Shown here one piece after another: positions 33,869 to 45,294 of a stretch of DNA of 64,000 nucleotides. Position 1 is the first letter of the stretch, and every line of letters starts with the position of its first letter. Origin of the DNA: Trueperella abortisuis (GTDB lineage: Bacteria; Actinomycetota; Actinomycetes; Actinomycetales; Actinomycetaceae); contig NZ_JAUSQL010000001.1 of NCBI RefSeq assembly GCF_030811095.1, positions 620,001-684,000 on the forward strand, read 5' to 3'. Made by a program: the position numbers and the translations under genes. A model generated the notes under the pieces. It searched no databases. It saw only the letters and a program-made list of their open reading frames with translations, and was not told the origin of the DNA.

Positions 33869-34243
33869 GTGCCTACTATTCAGCAGCTGGTCCGCAAGGG
33901 CCGCTCCAGCAAGGCGTCCAGCTCCGCGACCCCGGGCCTGAAGAGGAGCCCGCAGCGTCGCGGCGTTTGCACGCGTGTTTACACGACCACCCCGAAGAAG
34001 CCGAACTCGGCACTTCGCAAGGTTGCTCGTGTTCGCCTTTCCTCCGGCGTCGAGGTCACGGCTTACATCCCCGGCGAGGGACACAACCTCCAGGAGCACT
34101 CGATCGTGCTCGTCCGCGGCGGCCGTGTCAAGGACCTCCCCGGCGTTCGCTACCACATCGTCCGTGGCGCGCTCGACACGCAGGGCGTGAAGAGCCGCGG
34201 CCAGGGTCGTTCCAAGTACGGTGCGAAGAAGGAGAAGAAGTAA
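33869..34243 (+). CDS. rpsL: 30S ribosomal protein S12
   Basis: A 124-residue protein starting at GTG 33869 after CAGGAGAAATA; upstream in-frame sequence is leader, not protein. The decoding-centre loop [15 protein letters not shown] has wild-type Lys43 and the second loop GHNLQEHS / [14 protein letters not shown] is also wild-type, the streptomycin-susceptible state. Its stop overlaps the rpsG start by one base. Confidence 0.97.
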   Translation: MPTIQQLVRKGRSSKASSSATPGLKRSPQRRGVCTRVYTTTPKKPNSALRKVARVRLSSGVEVTAYIPGEGHNLQEHSIVLVRGGRVKDLPGVRYHIVRGALDTQGVKSRGQGRSKYGAKKEKK

Positions 34244-34713
34244 TGCCTCGTAAGGGTCCCATCCGCAAGCGCCCGCTCGTCAACGATCCGGTCCACGGCT
34301 CGCCCGTCGTCACCCAGCTGATCAACCGGGTCCTGCGCGACGGCAAGAAGTCCACCGCAGAGCGCATTGTCTACGGCGCGCTCTCCGGAGTCGCCGAGAA
34401 GACCGGCCAGGAGCCGCTTGAGGTTCTCAAGCGCGCACTGGACAACATCCGCCCGCAGCTCGAGGTTCGCTCCCGCCGCGTCGGCGGCGCCACCTACCAG
34501 GTGCCGACCGAGGTCAAGCCGAACCGTGCGAACGCCCTCGCGATTCGCTGGCTCGTGGACTACGCGCGTGACCGCCGCGAGAACACGATGCTTGAGCGCC
34601 TCCAGAACGAAATCATGGACGCATCCAACGGCCTCGGCGCCGCTGTCAAGCGCCGCGAAGATGTCCACCGCATGGCTGAGGCCAACCGCGCCTTTGCTCA
34701 CTACCGCTGGTAA
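34243..34713 (+). CDS. rpsG: 30S ribosomal protein S7
   Basis: A 156-residue protein with the usual [16 protein letters not shown] start and [11 protein letters not shown] loop, nucleating assembly of the 30S head. ATG overlaps the rpsL TAA (TAATG), so translation is coupled. In other bacteria S7 represses this operon; no clear binding site can be assigned here because there is no rpsL-rpsG gap. Confidence 0.97.
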   Translation: MPRKGPIRKRPLVNDPVHGSPVVTQLINRVLRDGKKSTAERIVYGALSGVAEKTGQEPLEVLKRALDNIRPQLEVRSRRVGGATYQVPTEVKPNRANALAIRWLVDYARDRRENTMLERLQNEIMDASNGLGAAVKRREDVHRMAEANRAFAHYRW

Positions 34714-34750
34714 AACGGCCGTCTGGCCTGAATTTTAGGAGAGCCTAAAC

Positions 34751-36871
34751 GTGGCACATACACCACAGAAGGACCTGAACAAGGTCCGCAACATTGGCAT
34801 TATGGCGCACATCGACGCGGGTAAGACCACGACGACCGAGCGCATTCTGTTCTACACCGGCCTGAACTATAAGATGGGCGAGACGCACGACGGTGCGTCG
34901 ACGACCGACTGGATGGAGCAGGAGAAGGAGCGCGGCATCACGATTACGTCGGCTGCCGTCACCACCTTCTGGCACAACAACCAGATCAACATCATCGACA
35001 CCCCCGGCCACGTCGACTTCACGGTCGAGGTGGAGCGTTCCCTTCGCGTCCTCGACGGCGCCGTCGCGGTCTTCGACGGTAAGGAAGGCGTTGAGCCGCA
35101 GTCTGAGACCGTGTGGCGTCAGGCTGACAAGTACAACGTCCCGCGCATCTGCTTCATCAACAAGATGGACAAGATGGGCGCAGACTTCGACCACGCCGTC
35201 CAGACCATCCGCGATCGCCTCAAGGCGACCCCGCTGGTGATGGCCTTCCCGATCGGTGCCGAGTCCGAGCTTTCCGGCGTCGTCGACGTGCTGAACAAGA
35301 AGGCGCTTCGCTTCCCGGCTAAGGACGACAAGGGCAAGGACACCTTGGGCGCCGTCGTCGTCGAGGAAGAGATCCCGGCCGAGCTCGCCGACAAGGCGGA
35401 GGAGCTCTACAACGAGCTCGTCGAGACTGTCGCCGAGACCGACGAGGCCCTCCTCGACAAGTACCTCGGCGGCGAGGAGATCACGGTTGACGAGCTCAAG
35501 GCCGGCATCCGCAAGCTGACCATCGCTGGCGAACTCTACCCGATCTTCGCCGGTTCGGCCTACAAGAACATCGGCGTGCAGCCGGTGCTCGACGCCGTCG
35601 TCGACTACCTACCCTCGCCCCTCGACATCGGGGTCATCAAGGGCATGGATGTCAAGGACGAGGAAGTGGAGATCGAGCGCAAGCCCTCCCCGACCGAGCC
35701 CTTCGCGGCACTCGCCTTCAAGATCGCAGCGCACCCGTTCTTCGGCCGCCTGACCTACATCCGCGTCTACGCGGGCCACATCGAGCCGGGCGACCAGATC
35801 CTCAACGCCTCCAAGGGCAAGAAGGAGCGCGTGTCGAAGATCTTCCAGATGCACTCTAACAAGGAGGAGCCGGTCGAGTCGGCATCGGCGGGCAACATCT
35901 ACGCCGTCATTGGCCTGAAGGACACGACGACGGGCGACTCGCTGTCGGCGATCGAGGCCCCGATGCTGCTTGAGTCGATGACCTTCCCGGATCCGGTGAT
36001 CCACGTGGCCGTCGAGCCCAAGTCGAAGGCCGACCAGGAGAAGCTCGGCATCGCCATCCAGAAGCTCGCCGAAGAGGACCCGACCTTCACCGTCCGCCTG
36101 GACGAGGAGTCCGGCCAGACCGTCATCGGCGGCATGGGCGAGCTCCACCTTGACGTGCTCGTGGACCGCATGAAGCGGGAGTTCAAGGTCGAGGCGAATG
36201 TCGGTGCACCGATGGTCGCCTACCGCGAGGCCATTCGCGGCAAGGCCGAGCACATCGAGTACACCCACAAGAAGCAGACGGGTGGTTCCGGCCAGTTCGC
36301 GAAGGTTATCGTCACCTTCGAGCCGCTGGAGGAGAACGAAGAGGGCATCACCTACGAGTTCGTGGACAAGGTCACCGGTGGCCGCGTCCCGCGCGAGTAC
36401 ATCCCGTCGGTCGACCAGGGAATCCAGGCGGCCATGGAGAACGGTGTGCTCGCCGGCTTCCCGATGGTCAACGTGAAGGCCACGCTCGAGGACGGCGCCT
36501 ACCACGACGTCGACTCCTCGGAGATGGCGTTCAAGATCGCCGGCCAGATGGTGTTCCGCGAGGGCATCAAGCGAGCCAAGCCGATCATTCTCGAGCCGAT
36601 CATGGATGTCGAAGTCCGTACCCCGGAGGAGTACATGGGCGACGTCATCGGTGATCTCAACTCCCGTCGTGGGCAGATCGCCTCGATGGAGGATGCCACT
36701 GGCGTCAAGATCGTCCGCGCCCTGGTTCCGCTTTCCGAGATGTTTGGTTACGTCGGCGACCTGCGTTCCAAGACGCAGGGCCGCGCGGTGTACACCATGC
36801 AGTTCGCGAAGTACCAGGAAGTTCCGAAGAACGTCTCGGACGAGATCATCCAGAAGGCTCACGGCGAGTAA
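34751..36871 (+). CDS. fusA: Elongation factor G
   Basis: A 706-residue translocation GTPase. G1 [14 protein letters not shown]3 DTPGHVDF and G4 NKMDKMG are intact, and domain IV has the GGSGQFAKV loop. GTG start at 34751 after TAGGAGAGCC. It is the third gene of the str operon and is of normal length. Confidence 0.97.
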   Translation: MAHTPQKDLNKVRNIGIMAHIDAGKTTTTERILFYTGLNYKMGETHDGASTTDWMEQEKERGITITSAAVTTFWHNNQINIIDTPGHVDFTVEVERSLRVLDGAVAVFDGKEGVEPQSETVWRQADKYNVPRICFINKMDKMGADFDHAVQTIRDRLKATPLVMAFPIGAESELSGVVDVLNKKALRFPAKDDKGKDTLGAVVVEEEIPAELADKAEELYNELVETVAETDEALLDKYLGGEEITVDELKAGIRKLTIAGELYPIFAGSAYKNIGVQPVLDAVVDYLPSPLDIGVIKGMDVKDEEVEIERKPSPTEPFAALAFKIAAHPFFGRLTYIRVYAGHIEPGDQILNASKGKKERVSKIFQMHSNKEEPVESASAGNIYAVIGLKDTTTGDSLSAIEAPMLLESMTFPDPVIHVAVEPKSKADQEKLGIAIQKLAEEDPTFTVRLDEESGQTVIGGMGELHLDVLVDRMKREFKVEANVGAPMVAYREAIRGKAEHIEYTHKKQTGGSGQFAKVIVTFEPLEENEEGITYEFVDKVTGGRVPREYIPSVDQGIQAAMENGVLAGFPMVNVKATLEDGAYHDVDSSEMAFKIAGQMVFREGIKRAKPIILEPIMDVEVRTPEEYMGDVIGDLNSRRGQIASMEDATGVKIVRALVPLSEMFGYVGDLRSKTQGRAVYTMQFAKYQEVPKNVSDEIIQKAHGE

Positions 36872-36976
36872 GCCGCTGGAATTTACAAGTAAGTAGTAGA
36901 AAAGTAAGATTCATTTAGCGGTGCGCCCACGCGTACCATCAAGCTGAAGAGTCAATCTAGTCCCAGGAGGGCGCAA

Positions 36977-38167
36977 GTGGCCAAGGCCAAGTACGACAAG
37001 TCCAAGCCGCACATGAACGTCGGCACCATCGGTCACGTCGATCACGGTAAGACGACGACGACCGCCGCCATCACCAAGGTGTTGGCGGACAAGTACCCCG
37101 ATCTGAACGAGTTCACCCCGTTCGACAAGGTCGACAACGCTCCGGAGGAGCGCCAGCGTGGTATCACCATCAACGTCTCCCACGTTGAGTACCAGACCCC
37201 GAAGCGTCACTACGCTCACGTCGACGCCCCGGGCCACGCCGACTACATCAAGAACATGATTACCGGCGCTGCTCAGATGGACGGCGCGATCCTCGTCGTC
37301 GCCGCGACCGACGGCCCGATGGCGCAGACCCGCGAGCACGTCCTGCTCGCCCGCCAGGTGGGCGTGCCGGACATCATCGTCGCTCTGAACAAGTGCGACA
37401 TGGTCGACGATCCGGAGCTCATCGAGCTCGTCGAGATGGAGGTCCGTGACCTTCTGTCCTCGCAGGAGTACGACGGCGACAACGCCCCCGTGGTCCAGAT
37501 TTCTTCGCTCAAGGCTCTTGAGGGCGATGAGAAGTGGGTTAACTCGGTGCTCGAGCTCGTCGACGCCGTTGACAACTACTTCCCGGATCCGGTCCGTGAC
37601 CTCGACAAGCCGTTCCTCATGCCGATCGAGGATGTCTTCACCATCACCGGCCGCGGCACCGTCGTGACCGGCCGTGTGGAGCGTGGCGAGCTCGGCCTGA
37701 ACGAGGAGGTCGAGATCCTCGGCATCCGCGCCCCGCAGAAGACCACCGTCACCGGTATCGAGATGTTCCACAAGCAGATGGATCACGCCGACGCCGGCGA
37801 GAACTGTGGTCTGCTGCTTCGCGGCACCCGCCGTGAGGACGTGGAGCGTGGCCAGGTTGTTGCTAAGCCGGGTACCATCACCCCGCACACCAACTTCGAG
37901 GCCCAGGTCTACATCCTGAAGAAGGAGGAGGGCGGCCGTCACAACCCGTTCTTCACCAACTACCGTCCGCAGTTCTACTTCCGCACCACGGACGTCACCG
38001 GCGTCATCACGCTGCCCGAGGGCACCGAGATGGTTATGCCCGGTGACAACACCGAGATGACGGTCGAGCTGATCCAGCCGATCGCCATGGAAGAGGGCCT
38101 CGGCTTCGCTATCCGCGAGGGTGGCCGCACGGTCGGTTCCGGCCGCGTCACCAAGATCATCAAGTAG
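36977..38167 (+). CDS. tuf: Elongation factor Tu
   Basis: A 396-residue GTPase delivering aminoacyl-tRNA. G1 [11 protein letters not shown], switch [11 protein letters not shown] and NKCDMV are intact. GTG 36977 follows CAGGAGGGCGC. A 105-base gap after fusA is long enough for an internal promoter. A strong terminator follows, ending the operon before the S10 operon. Confidence 0.97.
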   Translation: MAKAKYDKSKPHMNVGTIGHVDHGKTTTTAAITKVLADKYPDLNEFTPFDKVDNAPEERQRGITINVSHVEYQTPKRHYAHVDAPGHADYIKNMITGAAQMDGAILVVAATDGPMAQTREHVLLARQVGVPDIIVALNKCDMVDDPELIELVEMEVRDLLSSQEYDGDNAPVVQISSLKALEGDEKWVNSVLELVDAVDNYFPDPVRDLDKPFLMPIEDVFTITGRGTVVTGRVERGELGLNEEVEILGIRAPQKTTVTGIEMFHKQMDHADAGENCGLLLRGTRREDVERGQVVAKPGTITPHTNFEAQVYILKKEEGGRHNPFFTNYRPQFYFRTTDVTGVITLPEGTEMVMPGDNTEMTVELIQPIAMEEGLGFAIREGGRTVGSGRVTKIIK

Positions 38168-38185
38168 TCTTCTGACTTCTGAGGC

Positions 38186-38213
38186 GTGGGCCCCAGCTTC
38201 GGCTGGGGCCCAC
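38186..38213 (+). terminator. Strong terminator after tuf
   Basis: A 12-bp perfect stem (38186-38197 with 38202-38213) closed by a TTCG tetraloop, among the most stable hairpins in the window. Confidence 0.85.
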
Positions 38214-38280
38214 TGCTGCGTATGGCACCGCGGGAGGCGTGGACTCGCCCCGGTGCCCGAGCCACGATAGCATCGGCGAT

Positions 38281-38922
38281 ATGAACCTGGAGTTTCTTGG
38301 GCTCAGTCAGTTGCCCGCGGCCGTGTTGTGGGACATGGATGGCACGATCGTCGACACCGAATCGGCGTGGGGCGAGCTGTCTGAGACGGTGATCCGGGAG
38401 GCCGGCGGGATCTGGGGGAGTGAGGATACGGAGTTCATTCTCGGCGCCTCTACTGCCGATCACGCTAACCGGCTCGCCGACGCCGTGGCTCGCGCCGGCC
38501 TGGAGCGCCCCGAGCCGATGGAGATATTCGGCGAGCTCACCCGGCTCATGGCTACCCGCGCCTACCCGTTCGTCAGACTCCTTCCGGGCGTGCGCGAGCT
38601 ACTCTGGGCCTTCCGAGATGCCGGCGTTCCGCAGGCGCTCGTGACCGCCACACCGAAAGACCTGGTGGATATCGCGCTGGAGAGCCTGGGGGAGATGTAT
38701 TTCAACGCCGTGGTGACGGGCAGTGACGAGGTCCCTGGCAAGCCCGCACCAGAGCCGTACCTGCTTGGCGCCAAGCGGCTCGGTGTGAACGCCGAGGACG
38801 CTCTCATCTTCGAAGACTCCCGGGCGGGACTCGAGGCAGCGCGAGCCAGCGGGGCGGTCGTCGTCGACGTCAACCACACCGCGCCTGCCATGCTCGCGCG
38901 GCGCCTCGGACTGGTGCGATAG
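38281..38922 (+). CDS. HAD-superfamily hydrolase
   Basis: A 213-residue HAD phosphatase of the beta-phosphoglucomutase/GS1-like subgroup. Motif I is [10 protein letters not shown], with nucleophile Asp18 and Asp20. Motif II is LVTATP. Motif III Lys is in [11 protein letters not shown], and motif IV is [13 protein letters not shown] helical cap lies at about 25-85. The substrate is unknown. ATG 38281 has no clear ribosome binding site; a start 42 bases upstream is possible. Stand-alone gene inserted between the str and S10 operons. Confidence 0.88.
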   Translation: MNLEFLGLSQLPAAVLWDMDGTIVDTESAWGELSETVIREAGGIWGSEDTEFILGASTADHANRLADAVARAGLERPEPMEIFGELTRLMATRAYPFVRLLPGVRELLWAFRDAGVPQALVTATPKDLVDIALESLGEMYFNAVVTGSDEVPGKPAPEPYLLGAKRLGVNAEDALIFEDSRAGLEAARASGAVVVDVNHTAPAMLARRLGLVR

Positions 38923-38955
38923 CTCATCATGGCCGATTGTCGGCCGCTTCACAGG

Positions 38956-38976
38956 CTCCGCCCTGGTTGGGCGGGG
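38956..38976 (+). terminator. Likely terminator after the HAD gene
   Basis: CTCCGCCC (38956-38963) pairs with GGGCGGGG (38969-38976) around TGGTT. No T-run follows, so efficiency is uncertain. Confidence 0.5.
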
Positions 38977-39274
38977 GCATGAATGCTAAAGTGGTTGGCC
39001 GGGCGCCTTTCCCGCGCTGAGCTACTTATGATCACCTACGTGTGATTGACCACCATCGCCCCAAATAATTGGCGCAACAGTGGGAGATTGGGTCATACTA
39101 GTGAAGTTGCTCGGGACAACCGAGATCAAGAACTTGGCCGAGGGCAGAGCGCCCGCGGCACAGAAAATGGGTTCGCAACAACCACATAGGGCTTCGTTTG
39201 TTACCTCCATCAGGTGCGACACGCCCGACTGCGGGGGTCGTGAACACCGAAGGTAGAGAGAGGGAGACGACGCC
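38977..39274 (+). promoter_or_regulatory. S10 operon promoter and leader region
   Basis: About 300 bases without a gene before rpsJ. A weak promoter candidate is TTGGCG (39069-39074) with CATACT (39094-39099). Downstream lie two small hairpins (CTCGG/CCGAG near 39111-39125 and GGGC/GCCC near 39142-39154), so the leader may be structured. AGAGAGGGAGA precedes the rpsJ ATG. Whether an L4-type S10 leader exists cannot be judged by eye. Confidence 0.4.
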
Positions 39275-39583
39275 ATGGCGGGACAGAAGATCCGCATCCG
39301 TCTGAAGTCATATGACCATGAGGTCATCGACAACGCAGCGAAAAAGCTCGTCGACGAAGTTACCCGTACTGGAGCGTCGGTTGTGGGACCGGTGCCGCTG
39401 CCGACCAAGCGCAGCGTTTTCACCGTTATTCGTTCGCCCCACAAGGACAAGGACAGTCGCGAACAGTTCGAAATGCGTACGCATAAGCGACTGATCGACA
39501 TTGTCGATCCGACCCTGAAGACAATTGACACCCTGCGTCGCCTGGATCTCCCGGCAGATGTCAGCGTCGAGATCAAGCTCTGA
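39275..39583 (+). CDS. rpsJ: 30S ribosomal protein S10
   Basis: A 102-residue protein, normal length, with [15 protein letters not shown] at the start and the head-inserting loop near [14 protein letters not shown]. It also acts as NusE in antitermination. First gene of an 11-gene S10 operon running to rpsQ. Confidence 0.97.
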   Translation: MAGQKIRIRLKSYDHEVIDNAAKKLVDEVTRTGASVVGPVPLPTKRSVFTVIRSPHKDKDSREQFEMRTHKRLIDIVDPTLKTIDTLRRLDLPADVSVEIKL

Positions 39584-39594
39584 GGTAACGCATC

Positions 39595-40257
39595 ATGACG
39601 AAGAACAAGACCGCCGCAGCGCCCGTGAAGGCGCTCCTCGGCGTTAAGCTAGGAATGACCCAGGTGTGGGACGAAAACGCAAACCTCGTTCCGGTCACTG
39701 TGGTCAAGGTTGGCAAGAACGTTGTCACCCAGATTCGCACCACGGACATTGACGGCTACGAAGCCCTTCAGATCGCCTCGGGCGAGCTGAAGAACAAGAA
39801 CGTCACCAAGCCGCTCGCGGGCCACTTCGCGAAGGCGGGCGTCCAGCCGCGCCGCTTCGTTGCTGAGATCCGCACCCCCGACGCCAGCGAGTACACGCTC
39901 GGCCAGGAGCTCGGCGTGGAGCTGTTCGAGGCCGGCCAGACGGTCGACGTCGTCGGCAAGTCGAAGGGCAAGGGATTTGCCGGCACGATGAAGCGACACG
40001 GCTTCGCCGGCGTCTCGGCCGCCCACGGTGCGCACCGCAATCACCGCAAGCCCGGTTCGATCGGCGCTTCGGCAACCCCCGGCCGCGTGTTCCGCGGCCA
40101 GAAGATGGCTGGACGCATGGGCAACGCCCGCGTCACCGTCCAGAACCTGACCATTCACGCTGTGGACACCGAGAATGACCTTCTCCTTGTCTCTGGCGCT
40201 ATCCCCGGCAACAAGGGTGGCGTCGTCGTGATCCGTACTGCCGTGAAGGGAGCCTAA
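39595..40257 (+). CDS. rplC: 50S ribosomal protein L3
   Basis: A 220-residue protein. The motif [15 protein letters not shown] and the loop reaching the peptidyl transferase centre ([14 protein letters not shown]) are intact. The N-terminal ten residues form a short extension before the conserved [12 protein letters not shown]. 11 bases after rpsJ. Confidence 0.97.
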   Translation: MTKNKTAAAPVKALLGVKLGMTQVWDENANLVPVTVVKVGKNVVTQIRTTDIDGYEALQIASGELKNKNVTKPLAGHFAKAGVQPRRFVAEIRTPDASEYTLGQELGVELFEAGQTVDVVGKSKGKGFAGTMKRHGFAGVSAAHGAHRNHRKPGSIGASATPGRVFRGQKMAGRMGNARVTVQNLTIHAVDTENDLLLVSGAIPGNKGGVVVIRTAVKGA

Positions 40258-40259
40258 CG

Positions 40260-40898
40260 ATGGCAGACCTCAAGGTTGACGTTATCGATCTGGCCGGCAA
40301 GAAGGCCGGCAACGTGGAGCTCGACTCGGCCGTGTTCGGCCTCGAGCCCAACATTCCGCTGCTCCATCAGGTCGTCCACGCCCAGCTCGCCGCGCGCCGC
40401 GCCGGCACCGCGAAGACCAAGACCCGCGGTGAAGTCTCCGGCGGCGGTGTCAAGCCGTGGCGCCAGAAGGGCACCGGCCGCGCCCGCCAGGGTTCGATCC
40501 GTGCACCGCACTGGACCGGCGGCGGCGTCGTCCACGGCCCGGTTCCGCGTGACTACTCGCAGCGCACGCCCAAGAAGATGATCGCCGCCGCTCTGCGCCA
40601 GGCGCTCTCGGATCGTGCCAAGCACGATCGCGTGCACATCGTCAAGGGCTTCGTGGAGGGCGACAAGCCGTCCACCAAGGTCGCGCTCAAGTTCCTGCTT
40701 GAGGTGACGGAGGGACGCAAGGCGCTCGTCGTCGTCGACCGCACTGACGATCTGGCGATCCTGTCGCTGCGTAACGCTCAGGAAGCACACCTGCTCTACT
40801 TCGACCAGCTCAATGCTTACGACGTCCTCGTCGCCGACGACGTCGTGTTCACCGAAGCTGCATACGAGGCATGGACCAACAAGGAGGAGACGAAGTGA
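40260..40898 (+). CDS. rplD: 50S ribosomal protein L4
   Basis: A 212-residue protein. The tunnel loop has [15 protein letters not shown] and the [14 protein letters not shown] segment, wild-type with respect to known macrolide-resistance positions as far as can be judged. Two bases after rplC; ends inside the rplW start. Confidence 0.97.
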   Translation: MADLKVDVIDLAGKKAGNVELDSAVFGLEPNIPLLHQVVHAQLAARRAGTAKTKTRGEVSGGGVKPWRQKGTGRARQGSIRAPHWTGGGVVHGPVPRDYSQRTPKKMIAAALRQALSDRAKHDRVHIVKGFVEGDKPSTKVALKFLLEVTEGRKALVVVDRTDDLAILSLRNAQEAHLLYFDQLNAYDVLVADDVVFTEAAYEAWTNKEETK

Positions 40899-41206
40899 CT
40901 CACGCTGCGTTCCACAACAAGGATCCTCGCGACGTCATTCTCGAGCCGGTAGCCTCCGAGAAGGCCGCACGTCTCGAGGACGAGGGCAAGTACACGTTCA
41001 TCGTTGACCCGCGCGCCAACAAGACCGAGATCAAGCTCGCGATTGAGAAGATCTTCGGCGTCAAGGTTGCCGCGGTCAACACCCAGAACCGTCAGGGCAA
41101 GGCCCGCCGCACGCGCGATGGCATTGGTCGGCGTAAGGCCACCAAGCGCGCCATCGTCACGCTGCGCGAGGGCACCATCGACATCTACGGCGATATCGTC
41201 GGCTAA
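40895..41206 (+). CDS. rplW: 50S ribosomal protein L23
   Basis: A 103-residue protein at the tunnel exit, docking site for trigger factor and SRP. The conserved [11 protein letters not shown] start and [15 protein letters not shown] are present. GTG 40895 overlaps the rplD stop (GTGA) and has an AAGGAGGA site. Confidence 0.96.
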   Translation: MTHAAFHNKDPRDVILEPVASEKAARLEDEGKYTFIVDPRANKTEIKLAIEKIFGVKVAAVNTQNRQGKARRTRDGIGRRKATKRAIVTLREGTIDIYGDIVG

Positions 41207-41233
41207 GCCGACGGGAAGTATTGAGGAACACTC

Positions 41234-42073
41234 ATGGGAATTCGCAAGTACAAGCCGACGACCCCGGGTCGTCGCCGTTCGAGCGTTGCCGACTTCGTCG
41301 AGATCACCCGATCTACGCCGGAGAAGTCGCTGCTACGCCCGCTACCGAAGACCGGCGGTCGTAACAACCACGGTCGTATCACCACGCGTCACATCGGAGG
41401 CGGCCACAAGCGCCAGTACCGCGTGATCGACTTCCGTCGTCACGACAAGGACGGCGTGCCCGCCAAGGTCGCACACATTGAGTACGATCCGAACCGCACC
41501 GCGCGCATCGCGCTCCTGCACTACGTCGACGGCGAGAAGCGTTACATCATCGCTCCGGAGGGCGTCAAGCAGGGCACGATGATTGAGAACGGTCCGAACG
41601 CGGACATCAAGCCCGGCAATAACCTTCCGATCCGCAACATCCCGATCGGTACGGTTCTTCACGCCGTGGAGCTCCGCCCGGGCGGCGGCGCCAAGATCGC
41701 CCGTTCGGCCGGCGCCTCCGTGCAGCTGGTCGCCAAGGAAGGCAAGTACGCGCACCTGCGCCTGCCCTCCGGCGAAATCCGCCTGGTCGACACGCGTTGC
41801 CGAGCCACCGTCGGTGAGGTCGGCAACTCCGAGCAGTCGAACATCAACTGGGGTAAGGCCGGCCGCATGCGCTGGAAGGGCGTGCGCCCGACCGTCCGCG
41901 GCGTCGTCATGAACCCGTTCGATCACCCGCACGGCGGTGGCGAGGGCAAGACGTCCGGCGGACGTCACCCGGTCTCCCCGTGGGGCCAGAAGGAATCCCG
42001 TACCCGTCATCCGAACAAGCCCAGCGACAAGCTCATCGTGCGCCGTCGCAAGACCGGCAAGAAGTCTCGATAG
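41234..42073 (+). CDS. rplB: 50S ribosomal protein L2
   Basis: A 279-residue protein with the conserved [13 protein letters not shown] start and the peptidyl-transferase region [18 protein letters not shown], including the invariant His in the PHGGGEG loop. 27 bases after rplW. Confidence 0.97.
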   Translation: MGIRKYKPTTPGRRRSSVADFVEITRSTPEKSLLRPLPKTGGRNNHGRITTRHIGGGHKRQYRVIDFRRHDKDGVPAKVAHIEYDPNRTARIALLHYVDGEKRYIIAPEGVKQGTMIENGPNADIKPGNNLPIRNIPIGTVLHAVELRPGGGAKIARSAGASVQLVAKEGKYAHLRLPSGEIRLVDTRCRATVGEVGNSEQSNINWGKAGRMRWKGVRPTVRGVVMNPFDHPHGGGEGKTSGGRHPVSPWGQKESRTRHPNKPSDKLIVRRRKTGKKSR

Positions 42074-42085
42074 GAGTAGTCAGCT

Positions 42086-42367
42086 ATGCCGCGTAGTTTG
42101 AAGAAGGGCCCCTTCGTCGACGATCACCTTCAGAAGAAGGTCGACGAGCAGAACGAGAAGGGCACCCACAACGTCATCAAGACCTGGTCGCGCCGTTCGG
42201 TCATCACCCCGGACTTCCTTGGTCACACGTTCGCAGTCCACGACGGCCGCAAGCATGTTCCGGTGTTCATCACCGAGTCCATGGTCGGTCACAAGCTCGG
42301 CGAATTCGCTCCGACTCGCACCTTCAAGGGTCACGAGAAGGACGATCGCAAGGGCCGTCGCCGGTAA
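42086..42367 (+). CDS. rpsS: 30S ribosomal protein S19
   Basis: A 93-residue protein, [14 protein letters not shown] at the start and [15 protein letters not shown] near the end, of typical size. It binds 16S rRNA in the head with S13. 12 bases after rplB. Confidence 0.97.
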   Translation: MPRSLKKGPFVDDHLQKKVDEQNEKGTHNVIKTWSRRSVITPDFLGHTFAVHDGRKHVPVFITESMVGHKLGEFAPTRTFKGHEKDDRKGRRR

Positions 42368-42385
42368 GGCAGGAGAGGCAGAATA

Positions 42386-42739
42386 ATGGAAGCAAAGGCA
42401 CAGGCGCGCTACGTCCGCGTCACGCCGCAGAAGGCTCGCCGAGTGATCAACGAGATCCGCGGTATGAATGCAACCAACGCCTTGGACGTGCTCGAGTTTG
42501 CACCCCAGGCGGTTGCCCGCGACGTTCGTAAGATCGTCCAGTCGGCAATCGCTAACGCCCGCTACGCTGCCGGCCAGGCCGGCGAGCGCTTCGACGAGTC
42601 CGCCCTCGAGATCCTCGAGACCTACGTGGATGAGGGTCCGACCATGAAGCGCATCCAGCCGCGTGCCCAGGGCCGCGCAAACCGGATCATGAAGCGTACG
42701 AGCCACATCACCGTTATCGTCGGAACCAAGGAGGCCTAA
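42386..42739 (+). CDS. rplV: 50S ribosomal protein L22
   Basis: A 117-residue protein. The tunnel-lining beta-hairpin with [17 protein letters not shown] is normal, without the insertions or deletions seen in macrolide-resistant mutants. 18 bases after rpsS. Confidence 0.97.
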   Translation: MEAKAQARYVRVTPQKARRVINEIRGMNATNALDVLEFAPQAVARDVRKIVQSAIANARYAAGQAGERFDESALEILETYVDEGPTMKRIQPRAQGRANRIMKRTSHITVIVGTKEA

Positions 42740-42741
42740 GA

Positions 42742-43557
42742 ATGGGACAGAAAGTTAATCCGGTAGGTTTCCGCCTTGGTATCACCACGGATCACCGCTC
42801 GAAGTGGTTCACGGACTCCAACGAGGCCGGTAAGACCTACGCTGACTACCTCGGCGAGGACATCAAGATCCGTTCGATGATCGAGAAGAACCTCGAGCGC
42901 GCGGGCGTCTCGCGCGTGAATATCGAGCGCCGCAACGAGCGCGTCGTGATCGACATCCACACGGCTCGCCCCGGCATCGTGATTGGTCGCCGTGGCGCTG
43001 AGGCTGATCGCCTCCGTCAGGATCTTGAGAAGCTGACCGGCAAGTCCGTCCAGCTCAACATCCTCGAGGTCAAGAACCCGGAGGCCGACGCCCAGCTCGT
43101 GGCCCAGGGCATCGCGGAGCAGCTCGCGTCGCGCGTCTCGTTCCGTCGCGCGATGCGCAAGGGCATCCAGTCCGCGCAGCGTGCAGGCGCCAAGGGCATC
43201 CGCGTGCAGTGCTCCGGTCGCCTCGGCGGCGCGGAGATGTCGCGCTCCGAGTTCTACCGCGAGGGGCGCGTGCCGTTGCACACCCTTCGCGCCAACATCG
43301 ACTACGGCTTTTTTGAGGCCCGCACCACCTTCGGCCGGATCGGCGTGAAGGTGTGGATCTACCGCGGTGACGTCACCGACGTCGAGTACTACCGCTCCCT
43401 GACCGAGGCGCCGCGTGGCCGCGGCGGCCGTGGTCGCGGTGGTCGCGGCGAGCGTCGGGGCGGCCGCGGTCGTCAGAACCAGGCCGAGCAGGCCACCACT
43501 GAGGCGCCCGCCGCACCCGCAGCCGAGGCGCCCGCTACCCAGGAAACGGAGGCCTGA
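42742..43557 (+). CDS. rpsC: 30S ribosomal protein S3
   Basis: A 271-residue protein. KH domain with [13 protein letters not shown] and the C-terminal domain with [17 protein letters not shown] and GVKVWIYRG are normal. From about residue 218 comes a tail with repeated RGG units ([13 protein letters not shown]) and then an Ala/Pro/Glu-rich acidic end. Such tails vary among actinobacteria. Two bases after rplV. Confidence 0.97.
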   Translation: MGQKVNPVGFRLGITTDHRSKWFTDSNEAGKTYADYLGEDIKIRSMIEKNLERAGVSRVNIERRNERVVIDIHTARPGIVIGRRGAEADRLRQDLEKLTGKSVQLNILEVKNPEADAQLVAQGIAEQLASRVSFRRAMRKGIQSAQRAGAKGIRVQCSGRLGGAEMSRSEFYREGRVPLHTLRANIDYGFFEARTTFGRIGVKVWIYRGDVTDVEYYRSLTEAPRGRGGRGRGGRGERRGGRGRQNQAEQATTEAPAAPAAEAPATQETEA

Positions 43558-43562
43558 GTTAC

Positions 43563-43979
43563 ATGCTCATTCCCCGCCGAACGAAGCATCGCAAGCAGCA
43601 CCGCCCGAACCGGCATGGCATGGCCAAGGGTGGCACCACCCTGGCTTTCGGTGAGTACGGCATCCAGGCTCTCGAGCCGGCCTACGTGACCAACCGTCAG
43701 ATCGAGGCGGCTCGTATCGCGATGACCCGCCACGTCAAGCGAGGCGGCAAGGTCTGGATCAACATCTTCCCGGATCGCCCGCTCACGAAGAAGCCGGCCG
43801 AAACCCGCATGGGTTCCGGCAAGGGCTCGGTCGAATGGTGGGTTGCCAACGTTAAGCCCGGTCGTGTTCTGTTCGAACTGGCCGGCGTCGACGAGCAGCT
43901 GGCTCGCGAGGCAATGTCGCGCGCCCAGCACAAGCTCCCCATGAAGACTCGTTTTATTACCCGTGAGGATGGTGAATAA
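43563..43979 (+). CDS. rplP: 50S ribosomal protein L16
   Basis: A 138-residue protein with the [14 protein letters not shown] start and [17 protein letters not shown]. It helps position A-site tRNA. The TAA overlaps the rpmC ATG by one base (TAATG). Confidence 0.97.
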   Translation: MLIPRRTKHRKQHRPNRHGMAKGGTTLAFGEYGIQALEPAYVTNRQIEAARIAMTRHVKRGGKVWINIFPDRPLTKKPAETRMGSGKGSVEWWVANVKPGRVLFELAGVDEQLAREAMSRAQHKLPMKTRFITREDGE

Positions 43980-44212
43980 TGGCTAAGGGCATTACCACTG
44001 AAGAGCTCGACCAGCTCACCGATGTTGAGCTCGCCGAGCGCCTCCAGGAGGCGAAGGCTGAGCTGTTCAACCTCCGCTTCTCGGCCGTGACCCATCGCCT
44101 GGAAGACTCCGGCCGCCTGAAGGAGGTGCGTCGCTCGATCGCGCGCATCTACACGGTCGCCCGCGAGCGCGAGCTTGGTATCCGCACCGCCCCGACGGCT
44201 AAGAAGAAGTAG
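43979..44212 (+). CDS. rpmC: 50S ribosomal protein L29
   Basis: A 77-residue protein: two-helix hairpin with [18 protein letters not shown] and a basic [15 protein letters not shown] helix, plus a short Lys-rich tail. Located near the tunnel exit. Confidence 0.95.
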   Translation: MAKGITTEELDQLTDVELAERLQEAKAELFNLRFSAVTHRLEDSGRLKEVRRSIARIYTVARERELGIRTAPTAKKK

Positions 44213-44222
44213 AGGAAGCGCG

Positions 44223-44504
44223 ATGAGCGAGCAGGAAAAGAACGAACAGACGCAGCGCAACTACCGCAAGGTTCGTGTCGGCTACGTAGTTTCTGACAAG
44301 ATGGACAAGACCGTTGTGGTCGAGGTCGAGGACCGTCGCAAGCATGCGCTTTACGGCAAGGTCATGACCAGGTCCAAGCGCATCAAGGCTCATGATGAGA
44401 CGAACGAGGTTCGCGAGGGCGATCTCGTTCGCATCATGGAGACCCGACCGCTGTCCGCGACCAAGCACTTCCGTGTGGTCGAGGTCATCGAGAAGGCCAA
44501 GTAA
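44223..44504 (+). CDS. rpsQ: 30S ribosomal protein S17
   Basis: A 93-residue protein: polar 12-residue lead, then [21 protein letters not shown] and [23 protein letters not shown] 44223 is preferred to the upstream frame start because the latter reads through rpmC. Last gene of the S10 operon; 81 bases separate it from rplN. Confidence 0.95.
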   Translation: MSEQEKNEQTQRNYRKVRVGYVVSDKMDKTVVVEVEDRRKHALYGKVMTRSKRIKAHDETNEVREGDLVRIMETRPLSATKHFRVVEVIEKAK

Positions 44505-44585
44505 TCTCGGGTATCTTTATCTGAGAAAACATCCGTTCGGCAAGGCTCAATACTGAGAACCGGCACGACGACAGGAGATATGTAA

Positions 44586-44954
44586 ATGATCCAGCAGGAG
44601 ACGCGACTGAAGGTCGCCGATAACACGGGCGCGAAGGAGATCCTTTGCGTGCGCGTGCTCGGCGGTTCTGGTCGGCGCTACGCCGGAATTGGCGACGTGA
44701 TCGTCGCCGCCGTCAAGGATGCAATCCCTGGCGGTAACGTCAAGAAGGGCGACGTGGTCAAGGCCGTCGTCGTCCGCACGAAGAAGCACACGCGCCGTGC
44801 AGACGGCTCGTACATCAAGTTTGATGAGAACGCTGCTGTCATTTTGAAGAATGACACCGAACCGCGCGGCACCCGAATCTTCGGCCCCGTCGCACGCGAG
44901 CTTCGCGACAAGCAGTTCATGCGCATCGTTTCGCTCGCGCCGGAGGTGATCTAA
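44586..44954 (+). CDS. rplN: 50S ribosomal protein L14
   Basis: A 122-residue protein, conserved [18 protein letters not shown] start and [22 protein letters not shown] end. First gene of the spc operon, with ACAGGAGATAT before the ATG. The 81-base gap upstream may contain a promoter. Confidence 0.97.
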   Translation: MIQQETRLKVADNTGAKEILCVRVLGGSGRRYAGIGDVIVAAVKDAIPGGNVKKGDVVKAVVVRTKKHTRRADGSYIKFDENAAVILKNDTEPRGTRIFGPVARELRDKQFMRIVSLAPEVI

Positions 44955-44955
44955 C

Positions 44956-45294
44956 ATGGCGAAGATCAAGAAGGGTGACCTGGTTCAGGTCATCGCAGGC
45001 CGTGACAAGGGCATGCAGGGGCGTGTCCTCCAGGTTCGCGACGATCGCGTCATCGTCGAGGGCGTGCAGCGCGTCAAGAAGCACACCCGCGTCGGTCGCA
45101 CGGAGCGCGGCGGCACGACCGGCGGCATCGAGACCGTTGAGGCCCCGATCCACATCTCGAACGTGATGCTCGTTGGCCCGGACAAGAAGCCGATTCGCGT
45201 GGGATTCCGCGAGGTTGAGGTGGAACGCAACGGCCGCAAGAAGATCATGCGCGAGCGTATCGGCCGCCGTGGCGGAGAGGAGATCGAGCTGTGA
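44956..45294 (+). CDS. rplX: 50S ribosomal protein L24
   Basis: A 112-residue protein with an N-terminal KOW motif ([20 protein letters not shown]) and the typical [17 protein letters not shown]. Assembly initiator protein of the large subunit. One base after rplN; ends inside the rplE start. Confidence 0.96.
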   Translation: MAKIKKGDLVQVIAGRDKGMQGRVLQVRDDRVIVEGVQRVKKHTRVGRTERGGTTGGIETVEAPIHISNVMLVGPDKKPIRVGFREVEVERNGRKKIMRERIGRRGGEEIEL

